Of a stretch of DNA of 64,000 nucleotides, positions 34,637 through 42,867 are shown piece after piece (position 1 is the stretch's first letter; the number at the start of each line of letters is the position of its first letter). The translations under genes and the position numbers were made by a program. Source of the stretch: Rhodococcus sp040643435 (GTDB lineage Bacteria; Actinomycetota; Actinomycetes; Mycobacteriales; Mycobacteriaceae); NCBI RefSeq assembly GCF_040643435.1, contig NZ_JBEYUH010000013.1, positions 77,420 through 141,419 of the forward strand. The letters run 5' to 3'. The notes under the pieces were generated by a model. It ran no database searches, was not told where the DNA came from, and worked only from the letters and a program-made list of their open reading frames with translations.

Positions 34637-35212
34637 TCATTCCTCCATCCACGACAATTCTTCGATGACATGGGCGGCCAGGGGCAACAGAGTCGCCATC
34701 CCGTCGCGGATGGCAGGGCGCGACGACGCGAGATTCACGACGAGCGTCGAACCCGAGACACCGACGAGACCGCGAGAGAGACCGGCGTCCACCGCTCCCG
34801 ACGCAAGACCCGACGATCGCAGCGCTTCGGCGATACCGCGGATCTCGTGGTCGAGAACGTCCTCGGTCGCATCGGGCGTCACGTCCCGCGGGGTGACCCC
34901 GGTGCCACCCACCGAGATCACCAGATCGACACCACCGATCACCGCCGTATTGAGCGCATTACGGATCTCGACCTCGTCGGCCGCGACGGTCACGACGCCG
35001 TCGACGGCGAAACCACCTTCGACGAGAAGCTCCGTGACCAGCGGGCCCGCGGAGTCCGGGCTGTCGCCGTGGGAGACGCGATCATCGACGATGACGACGA
35101 GTGCGCGACCTTTTCTGGGAGCGTCGAGTTCCATGAGGTCCACGGTAGTTTGCGGCTCGAAGGCACGCGGCTCTTGCACCGGAATGTGAGCTATGTCCAT
35201 GTCGTTCCTCAT
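34637..35212 (-). CDS. moaB: MoaB/Mog-like molybdopterin-binding protein
   Basis: A 191-residue protein of the MoaB/MogA fold (adenylylates molybdopterin in active members). SVGGTGVTPRDVTPDATEDVLDHEIRGIAEALR is the signature substrate-binding loop, and GSTLVVNLASSRPAIRDG follows. Orthologue by position of moaB2 (Rv0984), next to pepD. The usual PG-P motif near the C-terminus is replaced by ASSRPAI, so activity is uncertain. Its ATG overlaps the pepD stop by 4 bp. Confidence 0.88.
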   Translation of the reverse strand: MRNDMDIAHIPVQEPRAFEPQTTVDLMELDAPRKGRALVVIVDDRVSHGDSPDSAGPLVTELLVEGGFAVDGVVTVAADEVEIRNALNTAVIGGVDLVISVGGTGVTPRDVTPDATEDVLDHEIRGIAEALRSSGLASGAVDAGLSRGLVGVSGSTLVVNLASSRPAIRDGMATLLPLAAHVIEELSWMEE

Positions 35213-36441
35213 CTTCCGGCCGAATCTGCGGTGGTCACGACGTCGACGGTGGTTTCCTTGCCGTCGGGCGTCTCGTAGGTGATATTTACTGTCTCACCCG
35301 GAGCGCGAGAGCGGATCGCGGCGATGAGCGAGTCGCCATCGGTGATCACCCGACCGTCGACCCGCACGATGAGCGCGTTGTCGGGGATGCCGGCGCGGGC
35401 GGCCGGTCCGTCGGGCACGACCTCCACCACACGCGCGCCGTAGGAGTCGTCCCGGGACGGGACCTGGACGCCGATGATCGCGTGCGTCGCCCTACCCGTG
35501 TCGACGAGTTCCTGCGCGACGCGCCGCGCCTGTTCGACAGGGATCGCGAAACCGAGCCCGATCGAACCGGACTGGGCACCGGCCGTGGCGATCGCGGTGT
35601 TGATGCCGACCAGCCGACCTTCCATGTCGACGAGTGCGCCACCGGAGTTGCCGGGGTTGATAGCCGCGTCGGTCTGGATCGCGTCGATCACCGACGCCTG
35701 GTTGGCGAGGTCGCCACTGGTGGAAACGGGACGGTTGAGAGCGGAGACGATGCCCGCCGTCACCGTGCTCTGCAGTCCCAGCGGAGAACCGACGGCCACG
35801 ACCTCCTGGCCCACCGCGAGGTTCTGGGAGCTACCGAGTTCGATGGGAGTGAGATCGGTGCGACCTTCGGTCCGGATGACGGCGACGTCCGACACCGCGT
35901 CCGCGCCGACGACCGTCGCCGGAGCGGTGGAGCCGTCCGAGAAGAAGACCATCAGACGCGCACCCTCACCGGCTCCCGACACGACGTGATTGTTCGTGAG
36001 GATCAGTCCGTCGGAGGACAGGACAACACCCGAACCTTCACCCGCACCGGTGCGGCCCATCACCTCGATGCGCACGACGCTCGGCACGACCCGCTCTGCG
36101 ACGGCCTGCACGCTGCCCTCGGGGGCTGCGGCGACGCTCTCGCTGTCGGGCTTCGGCGCCTCGAGGGAATTGACGACCGGAGCCGACGAGTCGTTCACCG
36201 ACCACGCGCCCACCGCACCACCGATGCCGCCGCTCACCAACGCCAGCGCGACCGCCCCGACGGCCAAGGCGGAACGACCCGGCATCCGGCGGGGCCCCGC
36301 CACCGGCGGCGGAGATGCCGGCTCCTGGCCGGTCTGCGCGTACGGAGCGGCGGATCCGCCGGGGCCGTACGGATGGGGCTGCGGCTGGGATTGCGGTTGC
36401 GGTTGCGGTGTTCCCGCGCTGCGGGTGGGATCCTCACTCAT
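35209..36441 (-). CDS. pepD: HtrA-type serine protease with PDZ domain
   Basis: A 410-residue DegP/HtrA protease. A Pro/Gln/Gly-rich cytoplasmic N-terminus is followed by one membrane helix (ALAVGAVALALVSGGIGGAVG). The protease domain has the triad regions LTNNHVVSG (His), DVAVIRTEG (Asp) and NPGNSGGAL (Ser), and a C-terminal PDZ domain starts near IIGVQVPSRDD. It works outside the membrane in envelope protein quality control. In mycobacteria pepD is controlled by MprA and feeds back on envelope stress. An MprA-like direct repeat lies 78-95 nt upstream. Confidence 0.95.
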   Translation of the reverse strand: MSEDPTRSAGTPQPQPQSQPQPHPYGPGGSAAPYAQTGQEPASPPPVAGPRRMPGRSALAVGAVALALVSGGIGGAVGAWSVNDSSAPVVNSLEAPKPDSESVAAAPEGSVQAVAERVVPSVVRIEVMGRTGAGEGSGVVLSSDGLILTNNHVVSGAGEGARLMVFFSDGSTAPATVVGADAVSDVAVIRTEGRTDLTPIELGSSQNLAVGQEVVAVGSPLGLQSTVTAGIVSALNRPVSTSGDLANQASVIDAIQTDAAINPGNSGGALVDMEGRLVGINTAIATAGAQSGSIGLGFAIPVEQARRVAQELVDTGRATHAIIGVQVPSRDDSYGARVVEVVPDGPAARAGIPDNALIVRVDGRVITDGDSLIAAIRSRAPGETVNITYETPDGKETTVDVVTTADSAGR

Positions 36442-36518
36442 TCGTCACTTCGCCTTCGTCCGCCAGGTGCGGGGTCTTTCAGCGCCCCGCTCTTCTCCGT
36501 CAAGCATGAACCCGAGAG

Positions 36519-36536
36519 CTGAGAGCTGCCTCAGAA
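36519..36536 (-). promoter_or_regulatory. MprA-like direct repeat upstream of pepD
   Basis: Reading leftwards, TTCTGAG-GCAGC-TCTCAG forms two related hexamers with an 11-bp period, as for OmpR-type response regulator sites. A nearly identical element precedes mprA (38687-38704). Predicted MprA site on the basis of that match and gene context. Confidence 0.65.
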
Positions 36537-36560
36537 CTACCCTCGAAATCTCTGTCGGAT

Positions 36561-37976
36561 TCACTCTGCCCGAGTGGTATGCGCCTCTCCGTCGAGGCTG
36601 GAAGTGCCGGGCAGGACGATCCGGATCAGCGCGCCACCACGGTCCGAACGGTCGACGGCGATCGTCCCGCCGTGCTTCATGACGATCTGCCGCACGATGG
36701 CCAGGCCCAGACCGGAGCCGGGCATCGACCGTGCCGTCGTCGCGCGGTAGAACCGCTCGAACACGAGCTCGCGTTCCTCTTCCGGAATCCCCGGGCCGGC
36801 GTCGTCGACGGTCAGCTCCATCAATCCCGTGCCGATCTGCCGCATCCTCACGACGACGTCCTTCCCTGCAGGACTCCACTTCGCCGCATTGTCGAGGACG
36901 TTGACCACCGCGCGAGTGAGTCCTGCCTGGTCACCGAAGACGAACCACTGCTCGGTGGTCGCCCGGAACTCGATGTCGGTGCGTCGGCGGCGCGCACGTT
37001 CGAGGCTTCGGTCCACCACTTCGGCGACGTCCACCACCTCGAAGACCGTCTCCGGCGCATCCTCACGGGCAAGGTCGACGAGATCCCCGACGAGGGTGGA
37101 CAGCTCCTCGATCTGGCCGATGACGTCTGCGCGCAACTCCGCCATGTCGTCGTCCGGCAGGCTCGGTGCACCGGGACGGCTCGCCGCGATCAGCAGTTCC
37201 ATGTTGGTCCGCAGCGAGGTCAGCGGCGTCTTCAGTTCGTGGCCGGCATCTGCGACCAGCCGACTCTGCCGTTCCCGGGACTCGGCGAGCGCGCGCAGCA
37301 TCATGTTGAAGCTCTCCGTCAGTCGCGCGAGTTCGTCGTGCCCGGTCACCCGGATGGGTCGCAGGTCGTCCGTGCGTGCCACCCGCTCCGCGGCGGCGGT
37401 GAGACGGGCGACGGGACGCAGACCGGTGCGGCCGACGGTCGCGCCCGCAGCCGCAGCGAGCACCACCCCACATCCGCCGACGATGAACAGCACGCTCGCG
37501 AGGCGGTTGAGGATCTCGACGGTGGGACGCAGCCGCTGCGCGATCACCACCGTGCTGCCGTCGGGCATGCGCTGGGCCAGCACCCGCTGCTGTGCAACGG
37601 TGCGCAGCGACGAGTCGCGATCACCGCCGGCCACGACCAGTTCGGGATCACCGATGGGCACCGACGAGCCCGGCGGCACATACCGGCCGAGGTCGGGATA
37701 GATCAGGGCCACACTGATGTCCGAGCTGTAGAGCTGCGCCCCACCGATATATCGCGGGTCGTACATGATGAGTGAGCTCGACTCGACGAGCGCAGCTGCC
37801 CGCGCCCGCAACTGGTTGTCCACATCCGAGTACAGCGCCCGCGACACGACGGCATATGCCGCGATCGATGTGACGGCGACAGCGAGTGCCACTGCCCCGG
37901 CCGCGAGCAGTGTGACGCGGGTGCGCAGCGGCACCGAGCGAGTCAACAGAAGAGCTGGTCGCATCGGGCGGCTCAC
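36561..37976 (-). CDS. mprB: Sensor histidine kinase MprB
   Basis: A 471-residue membrane kinase. TM1 is near residues 20-45, an extracytoplasmic sensor of about 120 residues follows, then TM2 (VLFIVGGCGVVLAAAAGATVG) and HAMP. The H-box is DAGHELKTPLTSLRTNMELL; the ATPase domain has VLDNAAKWSP, DAGPGIPEEERE and GSGLGLAIV. It phosphorylates MprA in response to envelope stress. Start ATG overlaps the mprA stop by 4 bp. Operon order mprA-mprB-pepD is as in M. tuberculosis. Confidence 0.94.
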   Translation of the reverse strand: MSRPMRPALLLTRSVPLRTRVTLLAAGAVALAVAVTSIAAYAVVSRALYSDVDNQLRARAAALVESSSLIMYDPRYIGGAQLYSSDISVALIYPDLGRYVPPGSSVPIGDPELVVAGGDRDSSLRTVAQQRVLAQRMPDGSTVVIAQRLRPTVEILNRLASVLFIVGGCGVVLAAAAGATVGRTGLRPVARLTAAAERVARTDDLRPIRVTGHDELARLTESFNMMLRALAESRERQSRLVADAGHELKTPLTSLRTNMELLIAASRPGAPSLPDDDMAELRADVIGQIEELSTLVGDLVDLAREDAPETVFEVVDVAEVVDRSLERARRRRTDIEFRATTEQWFVFGDQAGLTRAVVNVLDNAAKWSPAGKDVVVRMRQIGTGLMELTVDDAGPGIPEEERELVFERFYRATTARSMPGSGLGLAIVRQIVMKHGGTIAVDRSDRGGALIRIVLPGTSSLDGEAHTTRAE

Positions 37977-38662
37977 GGAGGTGTCTCGCGCAGCACGTAC
38001 CCGACGCCGCGCACCGTGTGGATCAGGCGCGGTTCTCCGCCGGCCTCGGTCTTGCGACGCAGATATCCCACATACACCTCGAGGGCGTTACCCGAGGTGG
38101 GGAAGTCGTAGCCCCACACCTCCTCGAGGATCCGGCTGCGGGTGAGCACCCGGCGCGGGTTCGCCATGAGCATCTCCATCAGGGCGAACTCGGTGCGGGT
38201 GAGACTGATCTGCCGATCGCCGCGGGTGACATCGCGGGTCGCCGGGTCGAGGCTCAGGTCGGCAAACCGCAGCACCTCGTCGGCGGACGAATCCGGCTCG
38301 GGAACAGCACGCCGCAGCAGTGCCCGAAGGCGCGCGAGGAGTTCCTCGAGCGCGAACGGTTTCGGGAGATAGTCGTCGGCGCCCGCATCGAGACCCGCGA
38401 CCCGCTCGGATACCGAGTCCCGTGCGGTGAGCACGAGGATCGGCAGGTCGTCGCCCGTGCTGCGCAGCCGCCGACACACTTCGAGCCCGTCGAGCCGCGG
38501 CATCATGACGTCGAGCACCATCGCGTCGGGACGCGTCGTGGCGACCTGTTCGAGGGCATCCTGCCCGTCGGTCGCGAGGTCGACGGTATACCCGTTGAAG
38601 CTCAGTGACCGGCGGAGCGACTCCCGCACCGCACGGTCGTCGTCGACCACCAGAATGCGCAT
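37973..38662 (-). CDS. mprA: Response regulator MprA (OmpR family)
   Basis: A 229-residue regulator: receiver domain with acidic pocket (ILVVDDD), phospho-acceptor in MVLDVMMPRLDG and LPKPFALEELLARLRALLRR, then the winged-helix output ending RRKTEAGGEPRLIHTVRGVGYVLRE. It controls envelope-stress genes. I chose the ATG at 38662 (MRILVVDDD); an ATG at 38671 would add three residues. The direct repeat at 25-42 nt upstream suits a leaderless, autoregulated transcript. Confidence 0.94.
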   Translation of the reverse strand: MRILVVDDDRAVRESLRRSLSFNGYTVDLATDGQDALEQVATTRPDAMVLDVMMPRLDGLEVCRRLRSTGDDLPILVLTARDSVSERVAGLDAGADDYLPKPFALEELLARLRALLRRAVPEPDSSADEVLRFADLSLDPATRDVTRGDRQISLTRTEFALMEMLMANPRRVLTRSRILEEVWGYDFPTSGNALEVYVGYLRRKTEAGGEPRLIHTVRGVGYVLRETPP

Positions 38663-38686
38663 GATCACCATTGTGACCCGCCCCTA

Positions 38687-38704
38687 CTGAGAGTGCGCTG
38701 AGAA
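38687..38704 (-). promoter_or_regulatory. MprA-like direct repeat upstream of mprA
   Basis: Reading leftwards, TTCTCAG-CGCAC-TCTCAG is a direct repeat of TCTCAG with an 11-bp period. It lies 25-42 nt before the mprA ATG. Autoregulation by MprA is known in mycobacteria. The rest of the mprA-rpsR gap (38705-38917) shows no Zur-like palindrome. Confidence 0.7.
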
Positions 38705-38917
38705 CAGGCAGCGGTGAGCGCCCCCGTCCGTGTCCGGCACAGGACCGCAGCGTCTGCCCTGCCAGGCCGGTCCGGTACGATGACGCAATCGAGACGCTGC
38801 GGACGGCCGCCCGCGCGGCCACCTGCGAAAGTTCGGGAACTCACGAGTGTGTCCGTGAACTCGCCCACCGCGGGGAACTACCCGGCGTCCACAAGTCGAG
38901 CTGGTGAGGAGCGAGAT

Positions 38918-39175
38918 ATGGCAGTCAAGCGAGGACCGTCGAAGAAGTCGCGTGCCGTCGAGGGACGCAAGCCCAAGAAGAACCCGCTCTTCGCGGCGAA
39001 GATCGACTACGTCGACTACAAGGACGTCAACCTGCTCCGCACCTTCATCTCCGATCGCGGCAAGATCCGCAGCCGTCGTGTCACCGGCCTCACGCCGCAG
39101 CAGCAGCGTCAGGTCGCCGTCGCGGTGAAGAACGCCCGCGAGATGGCTCTGCTCCCCTACGTCAGCAGCAAGTAG
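38918..39175 (+). CDS. rpsR: 30S ribosomal protein S18, cysteine-free form
   Basis: An 85-residue S18 (DYVDYKDVNLLRTFISDRGKI and LTPQQQRQVAVAVKNAREMALLPY). It binds 16S rRNA with S6. The zinc-binding CxxC of standard S18 is missing (KKNPLFAAKIDYVD in its place), so this is the zinc-independent C-minus type that bacteria use under zinc limitation. Such genes usually cluster with rpmB2, rpmG2 and rpsN2 under Zur; here it is alone and no Zur palindrome is seen. Strong GAGGAG before the ATG. A terminator follows. Confidence 0.92.
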   Translation: MAVKRGPSKKSRAVEGRKPKKNPLFAAKIDYVDYKDVNLLRTFISDRGKIRSRRVTGLTPQQQRQVAVAVKNAREMALLPYVSSK

Positions 39176-39187
39176 GCCGTAGCTTCC

Positions 39188-39221
39188 GACGCCGCCTCCC
39201 CCCATCGGGAGGGGCGGCGTC
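39188..39221 (+). terminator. Terminator of rpsR
   Basis: GACGCCGCC (39188-39196) pairs with GGCGGCGTC (39213-39221), with an inner TCCC/GGGA helix. GTCGTATGT follows; no long T-run. It lies 12 nt past the rpsR stop. Confidence 0.75.
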
Positions 39222-39228
39222 GTCGTAT

Positions 39229-39275
39229 GTGCAGGTCTTGTCGAAATCCGTGGGGATTTTCGACGAGAACTGCAC
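39229..39275. repeat. Palindromic repeat, left flank of DUF559 gene
   Basis: An imperfect inverted repeat of about 22 bp: GTGCAGGTCTTGTCGAAATCC (39229-39249) against the reverse complement of 39254-39275, with two mismatches and one gap. It ends 1 nt before the DUF559 stop codon complement. It shares GCAGTT-T-GTCGA with the palindrome at 40215-40257. Confidence 0.75.
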
Positions 39276-39276
39276 G

Positions 39277-40140
39277 TCACACGGGTGCGCCCGAAACCCG
39301 CAGCGCCCTGCGGACCCGTTCGACGATCGTCAGCGGACGCATTCGGAGTTGCTCGGAGTTCACCCGGACCACGGACCAGCCCAGTGATGCGAACGCCTCG
39401 TAGCGCTCGATGTCCTTGGTGCGTTGACGCTCGTCGGTCCAGTGATGCACCCCGTCGTACTCGACGGCGGTGCGCCATTCGTGCCATCCCATGTCTGCCC
39501 AACCGATCACCCTGCCCTCGTCGACGATCGGCACCTGGGTGGCCGGCGCCGGTAATCCGTGGTGCACGAGCAACAGACGAACCCTGGTCTCGGGTGGAGA
39601 TTCGGCGCCGGGGTCCACGCGGGGCACGACCGCGCGCACCTGCGGAAGTCCACGCTCCCCGCGGTGCCGGTCGGCGACGGTGAGGATGTCCGCCGGATCC
39701 AGCCCGGTGACCCGGCACAACGCATCGAGTTGTTCGACGGCTCGCGCGGGTGCCAGCCACCGTGCGAGATCGAAGCCGGTCCGGGCGGGAGTCGTCACCG
39801 ACATCCCCTCACGCTCGCAGATCTCCTCCTCGTACACGGTGTCGCCGTGCACCCTCACCCCGGCAGTGCCGCGGCGACTTCCGGTCCGGAGCAACTCCGC
39901 CGGAGCGCGACCGTCGACCCATCTGCTGCCGTGTACCGCGGCAGCGGACAGCCCTGCCAGTACGCCACCGCCTCGCGTCCACAACCACGCCGCACGCGCA
40001 CGCCGCAACGCAGTCATCTCCGCGTCCGGATGGATGTACACGTCGCGATGCAGCCGGCGCATGGTCCGCAGGCGGTACGGCGTCAGGCACTTCCCGGCCA
40101 GCGCATCGGTGCCGCTGAACGGCTCGTCGAATTCCCCCAT
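39277..40140 (-). CDS. AbiEi/DUF559-like protein (Vsr-type nuclease fold)
   Basis: A 287-residue protein. The N-terminal part (YRLRTMRRLHRDVYIHPDAE, GGGVLAGLSAAAVHGSRW) resembles the AbiEi-type winged-helix and DUF4095-like region. The C-terminal 100 residues resemble DUF559/Vsr-like endonucleases, with GWADMGWHEWRTAVEYDGVHHW and a final RVNSEQLRM. In that fold D, E and H residues of such a stretch bind metal. These proteins are abundant in actinobacteria and their job is unknown. The gene is bracketed by two related palindromes. ATG at 40140 chosen over one 5 codons upstream. Confidence 0.78.
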   Translation of the reverse strand: MGEFDEPFSGTDALAGKCLTPYRLRTMRRLHRDVYIHPDAEMTALRRARAAWLWTRGGGVLAGLSAAAVHGSRWVDGRAPAELLRTGSRRGTAGVRVHGDTVYEEEICEREGMSVTTPARTGFDLARWLAPARAVEQLDALCRVTGLDPADILTVADRHRGERGLPQVRAVVPRVDPGAESPPETRVRLLLVHHGLPAPATQVPIVDEGRVIGWADMGWHEWRTAVEYDGVHHWTDERQRTKDIERYEAFASLGWSVVRVNSEQLRMRPLTIVERVRRALRVSGAPV

Positions 40141-40214
40141 GGCGGAAGCCTGCACAACCGCCGCTCGACGCGGAACCCCGGATCGTCGCCCTGTGGATGA
40201 ACGTTCCCGAGTGA

Positions 40215-40257
40215 GCAGTTGTCGTCGAAAAATTCGGGGCCGATCGACAAGAACTGC
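40215..40257. repeat. Palindromic repeat, right flank of DUF559 gene
   Basis: GCAGTTGTCGTCGA (40215-40228) and TCGACAAGAACTGC (40244-40257) form a 14-bp inverted repeat with 12 matches, around a 15-nt centre containing AAAATTCGGGG. It belongs to the same sequence family as the element at 39229-39275 and lies 75 nt before the DUF559 start. Confidence 0.72.
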
Positions 40258-40311
40258 ACTCCGGCCGCCTGCCTCGGGAATTCATCCACGGGGTCCTTAG
40301 ACTAGGCAACC

Positions 40312-41238
40312 GTGTCGGGTGTGATCGCGGGGTTCAGTGTCATCTTCGTGATCATCGCCATCGGCTTCATGCTGGGGCGTCTGGGCACCCTGGGGCACGA
40401 AGGACAAGCGGTGCTCAGCCGGCTCGTGTTCTTCGTCGCCACCCCTGCGCTGCTCTTCGACGTGCTCGCGACGTCCGAACTGTCGGTCATCTTCTCGCCC
40501 AATCTCTACATCGCGGCGGCCACCGCCTTCGCCGTCGCGATCGTGTACTTCGTCGTCGCCAAGCTGTGGCTGCGACGCGCGGTACCCGAGGCGACCATCG
40601 GGGCGCTGTGCGCGGGATACGTCAACTCCGCGAACCTCGGCATCCCGATCGCGGTGTTCGTGCTCGGGGACGCCTCGATCGTTGCGCCGCTGTTGCTGTT
40701 CCAGATCGTCGTGCTCTCCCCCATCGCGCTGACGATGCTCGACCTGTCGACGATGCGGGCGGGGGTCTCGCGCCTCGACACACTGCTCGCGCCGTTCAAG
40801 AACCCGATCGTCGTGGCCGCCGCAGCCGGACTCGCCATCGCGGTCAGCGGATGGACGCCGCCGGCGGCGCTGATGCAACCGTTCCACCTGCTCGGCGGCG
40901 CGTCGGTGCCCGGGGCGCTGCTCGCTTTCGGGCTGTCGCTCCAGGGCGTCCGGGTCCTCCAGAAGGGGACGAGCCCGCGCCGCGACGTCGCGCTCGCGTC
41001 GGTGTTGAAGATCTTCGTTCAGCCCGTGCTCGCCTACCTCATGGGCCGTTTCCTGTTCGGTCTCGAGGATCACGCACTGTTCGCAGTCGTCGTGGTGGCG
41101 GCGCTGCCGACCGCGCAGAACGTGTTCGTCTACGCCGGCGCCTACGGTCGGGGCGCGGTGCTCGCGCGCGACGCCGCGCTCGTCACGACGCTCGCGTCGA
41201 TCCCCGCGATCGGTGTGGTCGCGGCCCTGCTGGCGTAA
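40312..41238 (+). CDS. AEC family permease (auxin efflux carrier type)
   Basis: A 308-residue membrane carrier with ten predicted helices. GYVNSANLGIPIAVFVLGD is the AEC motif with the NxGxP signature; a matching repeat occurs in the second half (ALPTAQNVFVYAGAYGRG). AEC proteins export malate, malonate or other organic anions; the substrate here is unknown. The GTG at 40312 was chosen as the start. It is followed by a lipoprotein gene after 32 bp. Confidence 0.92.
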   Translation: MSGVIAGFSVIFVIIAIGFMLGRLGTLGHEGQAVLSRLVFFVATPALLFDVLATSELSVIFSPNLYIAAATAFAVAIVYFVVAKLWLRRAVPEATIGALCAGYVNSANLGIPIAVFVLGDASIVAPLLLFQIVVLSPIALTMLDLSTMRAGVSRLDTLLAPFKNPIVVAAAAGLAIAVSGWTPPAALMQPFHLLGGASVPGALLAFGLSLQGVRVLQKGTSPRRDVALASVLKIFVQPVLAYLMGRFLFGLEDHALFAVVVVAALPTAQNVFVYAGAYGRGAVLARDAALVTTLASIPAIGVVAALLA

Positions 41239-41270
41239 CGGACCCACAGCACAGGCATAACGTAGAACCC

Positions 41271-41687
41271 ATGGGTTCCATCGCAGGTGCACTTCGGACA
41301 GCGCTGGTCGTCACGACGTGTCTCCTGCTCGCGGCCTGCGAGCCGGGCGAACCCGACGTCCCGTCGCTGCCCGAGAGCCCTGCTCCGGTGGGTGCGACCG
41401 AGTTCTCGCCGCGACCGGACATCGTCGACATGCATCCGCTGACCGTCACCTCCTGGTCACCCGTGAGCGACGACCGGATCACCCTGCACTTCGAGACGGG
41501 TACCCCCGAGTGTTTCGGCGTGGACGCGAGCGTCACCGAAACGGACGAGACGGTGACGGTGACGCTGCTCGGCGGCACGCTTCCCGAGATGCAGGACCGC
41601 ATGTGCATCATGGTCGCCGTCGCCGGGACGCTCGAGGTGCCCCTGCGGTCGCCGCTCGGCGACCGGGTGGTGACGGTCGGCGCCTGA
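41271..41687 (+). CDS. Small secreted lipoprotein
   Basis: A 138-residue protein with a type II signal peptide: a hydrophobic stretch (ALRTALVVTTCLLLAAC) with lipobox LLAAC. The mature part has two cysteines (PECFG and DRMCIM) that could form a disulfide, in an otherwise beta-rich domain. No known domain recognised. It ends 3 nt before the MFS start and is probably co-transcribed with it. Confidence 0.82.
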   Translation: MGSIAGALRTALVVTTCLLLAACEPGEPDVPSLPESPAPVGATEFSPRPDIVDMHPLTVTSWSPVSDDRITLHFETGTPECFGVDASVTETDETVTVTLLGGTLPEMQDRMCIMVAVAGTLEVPLRSPLGDRVVTVGA

Positions 41688-41690
41688 GGT

Positions 41691-42863
41691 ATGTCCCACC
41701 CTCCTCGTCACTGGCTGCTGTACCTGTGCCTGGCCACCGCTCTGCTGCACGCCGCGTTCCAGTCGATCCGCGTCCTGGTCTCCTATCGGATCCTCGCGCT
41801 CGGCGGTGATGCGGCGACGATCGGCGTCGTCACCGCCGTCTACGCCCTCGTGCCGCTGGTGGCCGCGGTGCGGCTCGGCCGGGCGGTCGACCGCGGGCAT
41901 GCGACGGTGATCCTGCGGGCAGGAATCGTGGTCACCACCGCCGGGGCTGCGCTGATCGCGCTCAGTTCGGGATTGATAGTGCTCGCCGCCGGCAACATCG
42001 TGCTCGGACTCGGGCAACTGCTGGTCACGGTGTCCGGGCAGGCATTCGTGTCGATCCTGTCGCCGCCCGGCCGACTCGACCGCGGTTTCGCGGGCATCAC
42101 GCTCGGGGTATCGGTCGGGCAGGCCGTGGGCGTGCCGGTGGCCGGTGCGATCGCCGCGACCACCGGCGACGGGAACGGCTCGGTCGACACCACGGGTGCG
42201 TTGCTGGTGATGACCGCAGTCTCGCTCGTCGCGCTGCCGCTGGTGCTGGGTCTGCGCGAACCACCCGGGTCGGGTCGCACAGCAGAGGACGGCGCACCAC
42301 AGTCGGTCCGTTCGATGCTCGCCACGAAGGGAATGAAGGCGGCGATGCTGTCGAGTCTCGTCGTCCTCGCATCCGTCGACCTCGTCGTCGCCTACCTTCC
42401 GCTGCTCGGCGAACAGTTCGGCTTCGGCGTGCTCCTGGTATCGATCCTGCTGACCGCTCGTACTGTGGCCTCGATCGTCTCGCGCGCACTGTTGCCCTGG
42501 GCCCTGCGGCATATCTCTCGGAAGTGGCTCCTCGTCTCCGCGACCGCAGGAACGGTCATGCCGGTCGCGCTGATACCGCTGGTGCCCGACCCCTGGGTCA
42601 TCGGCGCGCTGCTCGCCGTGTGCGGAACGTTCTGGGGTGTGGGTCAGCCACTGACGATGACGTGGGTGGTCGAACTCGTCGCACCGTCCGACCGCGCCTC
42701 GGCGCTGGCGGTGCGCTTGACCGGCAACCGTCTCGGCCAGGTCGCGGTGCCGCTGGCTGCCGGTGCCGTCGCGGGGGTCGCCGGCGTTGCATCGGTGTTC
42801 TGGGTCACCGCAGTGCTGCTGTCCGCCGCCGCCACCTCCACCTGGAAGTCCCTGACACGCTGA
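41691..42863 (+). CDS. Major facilitator superfamily transporter
   Basis: A 390-residue 12-helix MFS permease. AVRLGRAVDRGHA is the loop 2-3 motif A equivalent. Helices repeat across both halves with a central hydrophilic loop (REPPGSGRTAEDGAPQ). MFS drug exporters are the closest group; the substrate is unknown. It ends 4 bp before the convergent VWA gene. Confidence 0.9.
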   Translation: MSHPPRHWLLYLCLATALLHAAFQSIRVLVSYRILALGGDAATIGVVTAVYALVPLVAAVRLGRAVDRGHATVILRAGIVVTTAGAALIALSSGLIVLAAGNIVLGLGQLLVTVSGQAFVSILSPPGRLDRGFAGITLGVSVGQAVGVPVAGAIAATTGDGNGSVDTTGALLVMTAVSLVALPLVLGLREPPGSGRTAEDGAPQSVRSMLATKGMKAAMLSSLVVLASVDLVVAYLPLLGEQFGFGVLLVSILLTARTVASIVSRALLPWALRHISRKWLLVSATAGTVMPVALIPLVPDPWVIGALLAVCGTFWGVGQPLTMTWVVELVAPSDRASALAVRLTGNRLGQVAVPLAAGAVAGVAGVASVFWVTAVLLSAAATSTWKSLTR

Positions 42864-42867
42864 GGTG

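Noticed and set aside
34137..35189. A 350-codon plus-strand frame across the moaB region
   Set aside because: Runs antisense to moaB and its small neighbour and is low complexity; moaB has clear motifs.
38705..38917. Zur box before rpsR
   Set aside because: No TGAAAAT-type palindrome is present.
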